A stretch of DNA of 64,000 bases from Deinococcus malanensis (GTDB lineage: Bacteria > Deinococcota > Deinococci > Deinococcales > Deinococcaceae). The notes under the pieces are model-generated. The model had not been told where the DNA came from and did no database searches. It saw only the letters and a list, made by a program, of their open reading frames with translations. The translations under genes were made by a program, and so were the position numbers. This document shows, piece after piece, positions 24,948-34,405 of the stretch. Every line of letters begins with the position of its first letter. The stretch's first letter is position 1. Location: assembly GCF_014647655.1 (NCBI RefSeq), contig NZ_BMPP01000016.1:5339-69338 (forward strand), written 5' to 3'.

Positions 24948-26711
24948 CTACCGCGCTGCGCTCTCCCCCACCAGCAACCTGCTCAGTTCCCGGTACGCCT
25001 TGTCTCCAGTCTTCATCCCCTGCTCCACACCCAATTCTGGTGTGCGGTACGAATACCCCACCCACCCGTCCAGACCAAGTTCCACGGTCCGCCGAACCTG
25101 CGCCAGATTCTCCTGAGCGGTGTTGATATACAAAGCCGTCCCAGCCGCCACCTGACCCCCCACCCTGACCGACATCGCAAAACGGTTCCAGCCGTCAAAC
25201 TCCCGCGCCTGATCCGCACGCGCTTCACGCTTGTAGTTCATCAGCACCACCAGGTCCACTTCCCCACTCCCCAGCCACGCCAGCCAGTCCTACAGCACCT
25301 GAGCGTACGTACGAGTAAAGGCGAAGGCTTCGGGGGTCTGGGGCGCCGCGCCATACGTAATGGCCGCCACGCTGATGACCGCTTCAGGGCGCACGTCACG
25401 CACTCCAGCAGAGACTTCTGAGACCAGCACGTTCACCCGGTCACGACGCCACTGGGTCCAGCTCGCATCTCCCGGCGCAGGCATAACGGTGGTCTCCGTC
25501 TCGGTCTGGTACGCTGCCACCGCACCCGGGTTATAGCCCCAGTCCTGCACCGCTCCCGAGGGGTCGGGGTAACGCACCCGGTCGAGCTGTACACCGTCGA
25601 CGTTGTAGTCGGCCGCCACGCTGCGGATGGCATCGACTACATACTCGCGCGCATCCGGATTCCCGAGATCGAGTTGCTGATCGTTTCCCGCCCACATGGA
25701 GCCAGCCGCGTTGCGTGTCAACCAGTCCTGCTCGCTGCCTTCCCCGTGAGCGTTGATGACATGCTCGGGATTGGTCACCGCGTAACGGATTGCACGGTTA
25801 GACACCGCCGTGGGAATGACCCAGGCATGTACCTTGATGCCCTGGGCGTGGGCTTTGGCCAGCACGTCGGCCAGCGGGTCAAAGCCTGGGGGCACCGCCG
25901 GATCCTCCGTGCGCGGCAGCAGGCTGCCGTTGCAGTAGCAGTCACCGCGCTTGACCGTCTGCACGAACAGCGTGTTGATGTTCATGGCCCGCGCGTCTGC
26001 GATCAGCCGGTCGACTTCAAGCGGGGTCTTGAATCCGGGCCCGAAGGCATCGACCCACAGACCACGCATCGCGGGCCCGGTCTGCAGCGGTCCGGCCACC
26101 AGCCTTGGCTCAGCCACTTCGGGCTTAGGCACTGGCTTCATTGCTGCGGGTTTGGATGGCGCGGGTTTGCTTGCCACCGGAGCCGCCACGGTCCTCGCAG
26201 GCGTGGCGACGACCGGTTTGCTTTGCACTGGCCTGGGCGCGCTCGTGACAGGTTTCGACAGGACTGACCTGGGCTTCACTGAAGTGCTCGTGACTGGCTT
26301 GGTCAGTCCAGGCTTGACCACAGCTGGTTTGCTGATAACCGGTTTGGTCTGGAGTGGCCTCGAAGAACTCGTCACTGCCTTGCCCCCCACCGGCTTAGGC
26401 GTGCTCGTGACTGGTTTCGACAGCCCTGTCTTGGGCTTGGCTGCTTTGCTCTGGACCGGCATGGGAGTGGTCTTCGCCACCTTGCTGGTGCCGGGTTTCG
26501 GCGAGGTTGGCTTGCTAGGCACTGGCTTTGCGGGAGCGGGTTTGACCTTGGCAGACCTGGCTGATGTGGATGCCGAGGTGGGTGCTCTGACCATGACCAG
26601 CGTGCCCAGTGGTGAGTTCACCAGCTGGGGGTCAGGGGTCGCGGAACGCGGACTGGCGGTCATCGTTACACTCAACGTGATCGCCAGCAGGGCCAGGGTA
26701 GGACGCGGCAT
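24948..26711 (-). pseudogene. Exported glycoside-hydrolase-like protein (DUF187/GHL10), in-frame amber
   Basis: Signal peptide (MPRPTLALLAITLSVTMTAS), then a long Lys-Pro-Ser linker (about 45-215) made of repeats such as KPVTS and SKPAV, then a TIM-barrel. The barrel has MRGLWVDAFGPGFKTPLEVD, AQGIKVHAWVIPTAVSNR and DGVQLDRVRYPDPSG, as in glycosyl-hydrolase-like 10 proteins of cell-wall context. At 25292-25290 a TAG interrupts the frame (YAQVL-stop-DWLAWLGSG). The same frame continues for over 110 residues with VDLVVLMNYKRE and GLDGWVGYSYRTPE. Gln (CAG) would fit the site. Readthrough or pseudogene cannot be told apart here. Confidence 0.75.
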
Positions 26712-26794
26712 AAGCCCCGGCATCCTGTCACAGGCTGCGCCACTCAAGCTTTCCTTGACTTCCAATTGGGTGAGGGACTGCACTGCGGGTTCCC

Positions 26795-27097
26795 TTATTC
26801 CTCCAGGTGCTCAGTCAGCCACACGCCGCCGTTCACGAACTGCACGATGCGGTCGAGCAGCTCCACATCCCGCGCGCCTACTCTTCCCCGCTGCTGCGCG
26901 TGCAGGAGCGCCGTGTGGTAGATCTCTGCTCTCAGACTCCGCACCGCTTCAGGTGCGAGCGCCAGGGCGTCCCGGGTTTCGATCAGCAGGCGCAGCTCCT
27001 GGTCCGTCAGCTGCCCGTCCGAGATCAGCCTGAGCAGCATCGCCCGCAAAGCGTCCAGCCGCGCGTCTTGTTCCAGAGCAGAGTGAGTTGTGTTCAT
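26795..27097 (-). CDS. Helical hypothetical protein
   Basis: 100 residues, all-alpha: MNTTHSALEQDARLDALRAM, LRLISDGQLTDQELRLLIET and GARDVELLDRIVQFVNGGVW. The two acidic loop-helix units recall the TerB-like fold, but this is only a resemblance. It ends close to the glycoside-hydrolase-like gene and is probably co-transcribed with it. The ATG follows GGAGG-like sequence. Confidence 0.65.
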   Translation of the reverse strand: MNTTHSALEQDARLDALRAMLLRLISDGQLTDQELRLLIETRDALALAPEAVRSLRAEIYHTALLHAQQRGRVGARDVELLDRIVQFVNGGVWLTEHLEE

Positions 27098-27247
27098 GTG
27101 CCCTCCCGGAGTGAAAGTCAGTATTCCAGAGCGGACGGGGGGACAGGGTTCCCTTCAAGATACAGGGACAGGGCGTCCCTTGTAGGTATATTCTTGCGAA
27201 TACATTCGGTGATTCCCATGCAACCCTGACCATGTGAGGTGGACATT

Positions 27248-27853
27248 TTGACCGTCGAAGACAGCTGGCGCACCTGGATCGCCGCCCTCTGACAACGCAT
27301 TCCAGGCGCGGAAGGCCGGTAGGCCCCTCCAGCACGCCCGCAGGATATTCAGAAGGCGGAAGCCACCTTGGGCCATTCTTTCCCGGCCCAGCTGCGTGAG
27401 CTATACCTCCGGCACGACGGTGAAGGCGACCAGCTGGTGCCCGGCACGTTCCTGAGCCTGAAGTTCTTAAGCCTTCAGGAGAGCTTGGAGGTGATCCAGG
27501 AGTTTCAGGAGAACCGCGCGTTCGTCATCGTTACGGAGGAGGAGCTGGACCCACGCCTCAGCGCGGGGTACCCACACCCCGGGCACCTGCCGGTGTTCTC
27601 CGATACCACAGGCAACTACCTGGGAGTGGATGTGGATCCTGGACCCTTGGGAAAAGCCGGGCAGGTGGTGCTGTTCGGCGCGGACTTCGATGACGTCCAG
27701 GTCGTATTTGACGATCTGGCAGCCTGCCTGCTGTGGGCAGCGGAACTCTTGTCCTCCGAGCGGGTGACGTTGAAGCCTGATGGCCGCTGGCCAGACGTGG
27801 TTGTGGCCGGCCCGCGGGTCCATGCTGTCGAGGCACTGCTCGATACGGTCTGA
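27248..27853 (+). pseudogene. SMI1/KNR4 (SUKH) family protein with two in-frame stops
   Basis: From a TTG at 27248 the frame reads MTVEDSWRTWIAAL, then TGA at 27290-27292, then QRIPGAEGR, then TAG at 27320-27322, then the SUKH body: QDIQKAEATLGHSFPAQLRE, LYLRHDGEGDQLVPGTFLS and LPVFSDTTGNYLGVDVDPGP. The last block is the diagnostic SUKH core (DxxGNxxxxDxxP). SUKH proteins are typically immunity proteins against polymorphic toxins. Without readthrough, translation could still begin at TTG 27368, giving a 161-residue protein that keeps most of the domain but loses the first helix. Confidence 0.7.
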
Positions 27854-27870
27854 GACTCCCACCTCGTGTA

Positions 27871-27898
27871 CGTGACGCGGACGCTTGAGAGCGTCACG
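27871..27898. terminator. Hairpin terminator
   Basis: CGTGACGC (27871-27878) and GCGTCACG (27891-27898) form a perfect 8-bp stem 17 nt after the SUKH stop codon. Confidence 0.55.
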
Positions 27899-28013
27899 AC
27901 GGGTACAACGGCTTGAAGGGCATTGCTGAATGTGCGCGACCTGGCTGATTTCATGACGTGCCCCGTGCGCTGATGGTGTACGCTGCACAGGATCCATTCA
28001 ATTCATAGGAGAC

Positions 28014-28145
28014 ATGATGAAAAAGACGCTGTGCGCTTTGATCGCCACGCTGACGCTGAGTGCAGGAATGGCCCAGGCGGGTGCTGTCGGCCTCTGGGGC
28101 AACTCGGTCCGGCCACCTCCGCCCTCAACAACATCCACCCCCTGA
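28014..28145 (+). CDS. Small secreted proline-rich peptide
   Basis: A 42-43 residue product. It has a textbook signal peptide (KKTLCALIATLTLSAGMAQA) and a short mature part, GAVGLWGNSVRPPPPSTTST. AGGAGA sits just before the ATG and a perfect hairpin follows at once, so it is a complete one-gene transcription unit. The mature peptide of about 20 residues, with GLWGNS and a poly-Pro stretch, resembles a secreted signal or bacteriocin-like peptide. That is inference; no processing or export partner is adjacent. Confidence 0.6.
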   Translation: MMKKTLCALIATLTLSAGMAQAGAVGLWGNSVRPPPPSTTSTP

Positions 28146-28149
28146 ACCC

Positions 28150-28181
28150 ATGACCCCCCTCAAGCACCTCCAGGGGGTCAT
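28150..28181. terminator. Hairpin terminator of the small peptide gene
   Basis: ATGACCCCC (28150-28158) pairs perfectly with GGGGGTCAT (28173-28181), a 9-bp stem with TTCC after it, 4 nt beyond the peptide stop codon. Confidence 0.7.
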
Positions 28182-28361
28182 TCCCTGACCTGCCACGAGA
28201 ACATGCCGCGTTACGTTCACGCGTTCATCCGCCTCCCACGCCTCCAGGAACGGACTCAGGTCATCGAATGCTAACGCCGCAGCATACAAGGCGTCTTCCA
28301 CCAGTTGAAGTTCACGGGCTCCACCAGACCTGATCGTTATCGATGGGTCGGCTCACTGCGT

Positions 28362-30014
28362 TCATGACCAGCACTCTCCCCCGTGCTCAGTTCCCTCCGC
28401 CTCCAGAGCAGTGACGTCACTCATCTGCCCGCCTTCCACCCACCAGTACCGGCTGGCCACCTCGCTCACCAGGTGACGATCGTGCGACGCGAAGATCACC
28501 GTGCCCTCAAACGCGTGCAACACCCCCTGCACACTCTCGATCGCCGCATGATCCAGGTGGTTCGTCGGCTCGTCAAGAATCAGCAGCTGCGCCGCCGTCA
28601 GACTCAGTCGGGCCAGCGACAACCGCGTTCGCTGCCCCCCCGACAAGTCCTGCACGAGATGCCCCAGGTCTCTGGGAAGGCCCAGCCGGGCCAGCACCTC
28701 ATACATCCGCTGGGGTGTTAAGCGGTCGTCGACTGCCAACAGGGCCTCCTGTTGTGTCGTGAAGCCGGCCAGCTCCTCACCATGCTGTCCGGACCACTGC
28801 ACAGCCAGGTCCGCACGGCGCAGTTCACCGCCTGACGGCTGGAGCTCCCCCAGCAAGGCGCGGAGCAGGGTACTTTTCCCACTGCCGTTCGGTCCGACCA
28901 CAGCGATCTTCTCCCCACGCCGCACGTGAGCGGTGAGGTCGTGCAGGAGAGGCCTGCCACCCACCTCCAGGCTGACCCGGTCCAGATTGAGAATGTCGTT
29001 CGGTCCGTGCGCCCCGCTGCTTAAAGCCACACGCAGCAGATTGGCTTCCGTGAGCAGCCGCTGCGGAGCTTCCATGCGGTCCAGCCGCCGTTCTAACGCT
29101 TTGGCCCTGCTGGCGAGGGTCCGGGCCACATCCTGAGCACGCATCTTGGCAAACTTCTTGTTCCCGGGCTTCTTGCGCTTATGGTTGTACCGGTCGGTGC
29201 TGGCCGCCCGCTGCTGCACGTTGACGCGCTCCTGTTCGAGCGACTGGGTTTTACGCTGATGGGCCTGGTACTGCCGCTCACGTGCTTCTCTCAGGTCGCG
29301 TTTGACCTCCATGGCCTGGGTAAAGTTTCCGGGGTACTCGCGCAACTCCCCGCGCTCAAGTTCAGCACAGCGGGTCACCGTCGCGTCAAGGAACGCGCGG
29401 TCGTGCGAGACGATCAGGAAGGACGCCGGGCTGGCCCGCACCCAGCCTTCGAGCCACTCCAGACTCGGCCAGTCGAGATGGTTGGTCGGCTCGTCAAGCA
29501 GGTACGTGTCCGCAGGTGTGAGCAGCAGCCGGGCCAGCAGGGTTCGGCGGCGCTGTCCACCGGAGAGCTGACCTGTCATCCAGGTTGATCTCAGCTGCAG
29601 CTCGCTGAGGACCTCCTCTGCGCGCTGCTCGAAGTCATACCCGCCGAGGAGTCGGTACGCCTCTTCGGCGGCTCCGTACGCGCTCAACGCTTCCGCTGTC
29701 GGGTCGTTCAGGAGTGCTTCCGCGGCCGTCAAGCGGTGACGGGCCTGTTCCAGGGCAAGGGGACGGACGGCATCCAGCAGCGAGACCTGAGGCAGGTCAG
29801 TGAGTTGAGGCAGATAGGCCAGACGTCCGCTGGTGGTGACGTGCCCGGCGGTTGGGTTCAGTGCCCCTTCTATCAGGCGCAGCAGGGTGGTTTTGCCGCT
29901 GCCGTTGCGTCCCAGCAGGGCGACACGGTCGGCGTGGTGCAGCTCGAAATTGACTTCTCGATACAGGTTGTGATCTCCAAAGGTCATGGAGACTTGGGAC
30001 AGGATGACGCTCAA
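28362..30014 (-). CDS. ABC-F family ATPase (ribosome-associated)
   Basis: 550 residues with two ABC ATPase domains and no membrane segments, the hallmark of ABC-F proteins, which bind the ribosomal E site and act in translation or antibiotic protection. Domain 1: Walker A GRNGSGKTT (about 36), signature LSGGQRRR (about 150), Walker B DTYLLDEPTNHLD. The interdomain linker is charged and helical (EVKRDLREARERQYQAHQRK). Domain 2: GPNGSGKST (about 355), LSGGQRTR (about 450), LLILDEPTNHLD. All motifs are intact. The linker length does not identify a resistance subtype. No leader peptide upstream was recognised. Confidence 0.93.
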   Translation of the reverse strand: MSVILSQVSMTFGDHNLYREVNFELHHADRVALLGRNGSGKTTLLRLIEGALNPTAGHVTTSGRLAYLPQLTDLPQVSLLDAVRPLALEQARHRLTAAEALLNDPTAEALSAYGAAEEAYRLLGGYDFEQRAEEVLSELQLRSTWMTGQLSGGQRRRTLLARLLLTPADTYLLDEPTNHLDWPSLEWLEGWVRASPASFLIVSHDRAFLDATVTRCAELERGELREYPGNFTQAMEVKRDLREARERQYQAHQRKTQSLEQERVNVQQRAASTDRYNHKRKKPGNKKFAKMRAQDVARTLASRAKALERRLDRMEAPQRLLTEANLLRVALSSGAHGPNDILNLDRVSLEVGGRPLLHDLTAHVRRGEKIAVVGPNGSGKSTLLRALLGELQPSGGELRRADLAVQWSGQHGEELAGFTTQQEALLAVDDRLTPQRMYEVLARLGLPRDLGHLVQDLSGGQRTRLSLARLSLTAAQLLILDEPTNHLDHAAIESVQGVLHAFEGTVIFASHDRHLVSEVASRYWWVEGGQMSDVTALEAEGTEHGGECWS

Positions 30015-30295
30015 GGTATTTCCCCCAGATCAGGTCAGGCCGAACCGTTCCACGCCAGGTGGACGGTTCGAGGCTTGGGCCAGTGGTCTGAAGGGAATTA
30101 GCGTATGCGGCTGGGCATTGTGGCCGTACCCTACGGGCATCTGGGCAGCGGATCAATACGCCAAATGCTCAGGGTCATTTCCAGCGCATGCCTGATTGAT
30201 GCCCAGCATGGCCGCTCCCGCGCTCGTTCCAGCACACCCGCCCATGCTCAATTACGGATATCCACGTCCGAGGCCTGTGAAAAAGTGAGCCTCAC

Positions 30296-31492
30296 ATGCG
30301 CCTCCTGCTCACCACCGCGTTCCTGCTCACCGTGACCCCAGCATTCGCCCAATCCAGTCAGGTCCCCGATCCCACAGCCTGCGCGAAGATCGTCGCTCCT
30401 GAGCCGCGCCCCATGACGCCCGCGCTCACGTCCGCCGTCCAGGCCACCACCACCGCCTATCAGGCCCAGCTCACGCAACTCCAACGACACCTCGCGACAC
30501 GGCTTCCGACTCCAGCAGAAACCACCCGGCTCGAAGCCCTCGAATCGGAAGTCACTCCCTACATCAACCGGATTCTCAGCACCCACGGCTGGCCCACGGA
30601 CCCGCTCATCCGCACGACCCTCGGTGCCCTCCTGCACGAGCCGGCCACACAGTGGTGCGCCGGTCAGGCTGCTCTCCAGGGGGCCAAGACGCCAGTAGAG
30701 CGGCGCGGAGCCGCACGCCTGATCGACTGGGGTCTCATCGGCCTGGGCGCCCAGCAACGCTACGGCACCGCCTTGACCCGCAGCGGCCGCACGGTAAAAG
30801 CCTGGCCGATCGAGGATCCGGCCGGGGTCGACGCCCGCCGCGCTGGTATCGGACTTCCTCCCCTGGCCCAGGACGTCGCTGAACGTCAGGCCAGCCTGCC
30901 CCCGCGCCCCGCACCCCCCGGCTTGAAACGCCCCGTGGTGCTCCGTCCAGTGTGTCAGGCCTTCACGAGCCTCAGCACCCTGAACAAGCCCCTGACCGAA
31001 GGGCAGATCAACACGCTCACCGACCAGGCCGCCCGTCTGGTCGAGCAGGACCAGGCCAGCCGGAAAGGTCAGCCTGGAGCAAAAGACATGGCCATCGTAG
31101 ACGCCGAGTCCACCGCGTGGCTCAAAGAAATGCTGCGGCAGCGCGGATGGCCCAGCACCAACCGGAGCGACCCGCAACTGGCTAGTCACGCCTGGCTGCT
31201 GGCTCAGCATGCGGATGCCCGGCCCGCCGTGCAGGCATGCATCCTGGATCTGATCTCCCAGCAGTTCAGCACCCAGGCCGAAGCGCAGAACCTGGCGTAC
31301 CTGACCGACCGGGTGAGGCTGGCCCGGGGAGAGCCGCAACTGTACGGCACGCAGGTGTCGTATGACGACGTGCAGGGCAAAGCATCACCCAGTTGGCTCG
31401 AAGCCCCCGAGCGCGTGAATGAACGCCGGGCCCGCATTGGTCTGGAGAGCATCGAGCAGTACCTCAAGAGGTTCGAGAGACCCCGGCCCTGA
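30296..31492 (+). CDS. Exported protein with tandem DUF6624-like domains
   Basis: 398 residues. Signal peptide MRLLLTTAFLLTVTPAFAQ. Two similar halves follow (about 45-205 and 215-380). Each has a helical region with HGWPTD or RGWPSTN, an AxxLxxxA helix (LLAQHADARPAVQACILDLI in the second) and a region leading to YLTDRVRLARGEPQLYGTQV, the DUF6624 signature. The first half has the related LIDWGLIGLGAQQRYGTALT. The ending VNERRARIGLESIEQYL also echoes VDARRAGIGLPPLAQDV, so the gene arose by internal duplication. Role unknown. Confidence 0.8.
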   Translation: MRLLLTTAFLLTVTPAFAQSSQVPDPTACAKIVAPEPRPMTPALTSAVQATTTAYQAQLTQLQRHLATRLPTPAETTRLEALESEVTPYINRILSTHGWPTDPLIRTTLGALLHEPATQWCAGQAALQGAKTPVERRGAARLIDWGLIGLGAQQRYGTALTRSGRTVKAWPIEDPAGVDARRAGIGLPPLAQDVAERQASLPPRPAPPGLKRPVVLRPVCQAFTSLSTLNKPLTEGQINTLTDQAARLVEQDQASRKGQPGAKDMAIVDAESTAWLKEMLRQRGWPSTNRSDPQLASHAWLLAQHADARPAVQACILDLISQQFSTQAEAQNLAYLTDRVRLARGEPQLYGTQVSYDDVQGKASPSWLEAPERVNERRARIGLESIEQYLKRFERPRP

Positions 31493-31511
31493 GGACGCGC
31501 CTTCTTCGAAC

Positions 31512-32256
31512 TTAAGCAGACGGTTTCCCGGCGCTCTGCACTCCCAGCGAGCGGTCCCCTTCTGACTCCACCCGGGTACGCACCGCGCGAGCCAGAGCTT
31601 CCGGGAACACCTCTCCGGATGATGCCAGCACCTCACGCCTATGCACATCCAGCAGATCGAGTGCCAACTGTAAGGCCTCCCGCACGGCCCGAACCTCACA
31701 AGTCGGAAACAACCGCGGCAGAAGTGAGGCCAGAGCCGGATACCGCCGCTCGAACCGCCGCGCCGTATCCATCGGATCCTGGAGTGCTGGGTTCAAATCC
31801 TCAGCCGACGCCGTGCGCAGCCGACCACTCAAACGGTGAGTGCTGCCCGGCCACCCGCTCTAACGCGTCTGTCAGGTTCGCGCGGTCCAGGATGACCCGC
31901 CCAGCACCGATGCCCAGCAGCGGGTGGGGCTGGCGGACGTCCACTTCATCGAACACGCCCAGTTCCAGAAGCACACCGTCATGAAACAGCACGCGCAGAT
32001 GACGGGGGGTATACAGCACCCTGAAGTCAATCGAAGCCACCTCGCGCAGCCACGCTTCACTCTCGCGGTAGGCAGCTGGATCACGCGTGACCAGGGTCAG
32101 ATCGATGTCGGACCAGGCGTCAGCCGTCTGGTCCTCACGCTGAAGGGAGCCGGTCAGGTACAGCGCCTGAACGTCAGCCCGTTCACGCAGGACCGCCATC
32201 AGGTCGTGGTAACGCTGGCGGGCAGACACATGGATGGAGGCAAGGGTGTCAGGCAT
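31512..32256 (-). pseudogene. MNT-type nucleotidyltransferase, split by a frameshift
   Basis: The front frame (start MPDTLASIHVSARQ) has YLTGSLQREDQTADAWSDID, the GSxxxxxxxxxxSDxD active site of DNA polymerase beta-like nucleotidyltransferases. It continues to LFHDGVLLELGVFDEVDV, then runs out at FEWSAAHGVG. The overlapping frame (31512-31832) supplies a helical C-terminal domain (MDTARRFERRYPALASLLPR, AVREALQLALDLLDVHRREV), as expected for the same protein. One frameshift near 31810 separates them. They could also be two coupled genes, but the low-quality overlap (MSGRLRTASAEDLN) argues for a break. Confidence 0.6.
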
Positions 32257-32285
32257 TCCCTGCAGGCTACGTGCTCGCAGACAGC

Positions 32286-33137
32286 TCACCCGGTGCTGAA
32301 ACGCTCGAGTGCTCGGTGAGGATGTTCCGGTGTGAGGTAATACGTCGTCCCATCCAGCCGCAACAACAGTGCTTCCTTCGGCTTGGACGTGGTCGCATAC
32401 GCCTGCACGCGTCCACCGCCCGCTGACTTCGTCGAGAACGTCCCGGTGTAATACCCAGGGATCGCGGTCCCGAACAGCCGCAGGCCCAACCCCTCACGCG
32501 TCAGCTCCGCTTTGGTGGCCCCAATCAGGAACCGCTGTGAACTCATGGACGTGCGCACCACCAGCGCCCCGTCCTCCCAGCAGTACTCCATTCGAGGACG
32601 CCTCGCCCCGATCACCAGGAGTGGGAGGGTCGCCAGCAAGGGCAGCGCGGTCCAAGCAGTGAAATGGGCGGGCCGAGCTGGACGGAACATGCTGTTGGTT
32701 TCGGTTCGCCACGCGCGCAGCAGGGCGTCTGGGTCCGCTGGCGTCAGGACCGTCACCCGGGGTGAGGTGCGGAACACCAGGGCGCGCTCCGAGCCATCGG
32801 TATACAGGTCGGCCAGACCGTGCCGGGCCAGCTCGAAGCGGCCGACCGTGTACCCGGTCATCGCCGAACCCACGACTTTCCGGCGGATCACGATGCGTTC
32901 CTGGGTCACTGGGGTACCCGCAGGGATGACCGTCCGGGCCTGGAAGGCTTGAGCGATAAGCTGGCCGCCCTGGACTTCGTAGGTGGGTCGGCCCAGGACG
33001 GTGGGCAGTACCAGCAGGCCGATCAGGCCCAGGCCTGTCAGGAACAGGGCCGCTCGCACCCAGGGCCACCAGCGCGGGACGGGTTCTGTGGCCGGAGACA
33101 TGTGTGCAGGCACGGACTGTGTGTGAGGCAGTGTCAT
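32286..33137 (-). CDS. PH-domain-containing membrane protein
   Basis: 283 residues from the ATG at 33137, which has AGGAGA just upstream. Two hydrophobic segments (AALFLTGLGLIGLLVLPTVL, WTALPLLATLPLLVIGAR) surround a beta domain (TVIPAGTPVTQERIVIRRKV and VGRFELARHGLADLYTDGSE). A similar beta domain follows the second helix (FLIGATKAELTREGLGLRLF, TIPGYYTGTF-like IPGYYTGTF). This is the layout of bacterial PH-domain (DUF2244-like) membrane proteins. Function unknown. It is followed by the split nucleotidyltransferase on the same strand. Confidence 0.75.
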   Translation of the reverse strand: MTLPHTQSVPAHMSPATEPVPRWWPWVRAALFLTGLGLIGLLVLPTVLGRPTYEVQGGQLIAQAFQARTVIPAGTPVTQERIVIRRKVVGSAMTGYTVGRFELARHGLADLYTDGSERALVFRTSPRVTVLTPADPDALLRAWRTETNSMFRPARPAHFTAWTALPLLATLPLLVIGARRPRMEYCWEDGALVVRTSMSSQRFLIGATKAELTREGLGLRLFGTAIPGYYTGTFSTKSAGGGRVQAYATTSKPKEALLLRLDGTTYYLTPEHPHRALERFSTG

Positions 33138-33150
33138 GACATCTCCTGAG

Positions 33151-33663
33151 TCAGGGAAGGGAGAACGGGACTGGACGGCAGGGGTGCTCGCCATCAAGTA
33201 CGACATAAGGCTGCGGTGGGTTGCGTTGAGTGAGGGAACGAGACGGAACGTGGCTCTGCATCCTGCATGCCCTCCAGGGCGTCGCAGTTGCAAATCGGGC
33301 CAGTTTTTTCCTGCTGATGGTGCTGACTTCCAGCGCGCTGGAGACGGCGCTCACTCGCGTGAATGGCGGGCTGGATGCCCGGATCTGGCAGGCATACCGC
33401 CCTTCCACCGTCAACGGCTCAGGTTGAATCAACTGCAGGTGACGCAATCCCGTCTCTTCCCTGATTTCCCGCACCGCCGCCTGCAGAGGGCTCTCCCCAG
33501 TCTCGACGCCACCCTTCGGGAGAGCTACGACATCGAACTCCGGTTCATGCTCGATGGTGAGGGCCACCCACACCTGACCGTCCCGTTTGTGAACCACGAT
33601 GCCGCCCGCTGCCTGGCGAACCGGAACATCCGTGACGCGCCTGTACCACGTGGAGTCAATCAT
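33151..33663 (-). pseudogene. NUDIX hydrolase, C-terminus replaced
   Basis: Starts MIDSTWYRRVTDVPVRQAAG. The NUDIX box is complete: GGVETGESPLQAAVREIREE followed by TGL, matching Gx5Ex7REUXEExGU, preceded by EPEFDVVALPKG. NUDIX enzymes hydrolyse nucleoside diphosphates linked to another moiety. After TVEGRYACQI (about 33365) the family sequence stops and a Ser/Arg-rich tail follows, so the last strand and helix are lost. It overlaps the upstream membrane-protein gene by 8 nt. Possibly inactive. Confidence 0.65.
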
Positions 33664-34186
33664 CGGAATGCATTCCACTCTGCCGCATGCCGACAGTACC
33701 CCCGCCAGTCGCACCCGGACCACCTTCATACCCGTTCAGCGCTCCTGGTACCGTCTCAGCCGCAGAGCCCCCCTCCTGGCGCCCTGGGACGCGGGCACGC
33801 CCCGTCGCCCCCAGCAGCAACAGCGTGCCGATCACCAGGATGACACCGGCAGAAACCACGTTCCCCGTACTGACCAGGACCCAGGCGATCAACCCGCCCA
33901 GAACCAACAACACGCCCGGAGAAACAGTGGTGCACCTCCCCACCTCGTGATTCCCAGGACGCGGCCACCAGCACTCCGGAGCCGCTTCACCGAACGCCAC
34001 TTCATCAAGCTCCAGCGTGCGCCGGTACTGCCCGTCCAAGCGTTCGCGCTCCTGATACTCCCGCTCCGCGCCCTGCAGCAGTGCGTCACTCCAGTCATGC
34101 TCGCATCGGAGACACGCGTGAACGTCACCGGGCACCGGACAGCTGTTCAGCCGGGGGTTCGGGGTGGGCCAGGGGTGGACGGTCAT
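33656..34186 (-). CDS. Hypothetical membrane protein with CxxC
   Basis: 176 residues. A soluble N-terminal part (MTVHPWPTPNPRLNSCPVPG, VHACLRCEHDW) has three Cys in a CxxC-like pattern that could bind a metal. A charged helix (REYQERERLDGQYRRTLELD) follows, then two hydrophobic helices (VLLVLGGLIAWVLVSTGNVV, GVILVIGTLLLLGATG) and a Gly-rich tail. GGAGG precedes the ATG. It is upstream of, and overlaps, the NUDIX gene, so they share an operon. Confidence 0.65.
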   Translation of the reverse strand: MTVHPWPTPNPRLNSCPVPGDVHACLRCEHDWSDALLQGAEREYQERERLDGQYRRTLELDEVAFGEAAPECWWPRPGNHEVGRCTTVSPGVLLVLGGLIAWVLVSTGNVVSAGVILVIGTLLLLGATGRARVPGRQEGGSAAETVPGALNGYEGGPGATGGGTVGMRQSGMHSDD

Positions 34187-34405
34187 CGTTGCCTCCAGGT
34201 GGACTTCGTTACGTGTGCTGGCTGTCAGGGGTGAATGGGGTCGTGCGTGTATGGTTCCGAATCTCTGTCAGGCGTCGGTCAGCCCACCGAAGGCGGCGTT
34301 GGGGGTCCTCATCGGGTGGGACGCGTGCCCCCACACAGCACGGCGATGCCGGCAGAGGACCGGGGCACCTGTTCAAGCGTCTGGTTCAGCCCTTCATCTG
34401 GGCCG

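Noticed and set aside
26000..26640. Long plus-strand frame antisense to the Lys-Pro-Ser linker
   Set aside because: Its Gly/Leu/Thr repeats are only the complement of the linker repeats on the minus strand.
33230..33427. Plus-strand ORF opposite the NUDIX 3' end
   Set aside because: It reads partly like a protein (ANRASFFLLMVLTSSALE) but has no start signal and could be the source of the foreign NUDIX tail on the other strand; not enough to call a gene.
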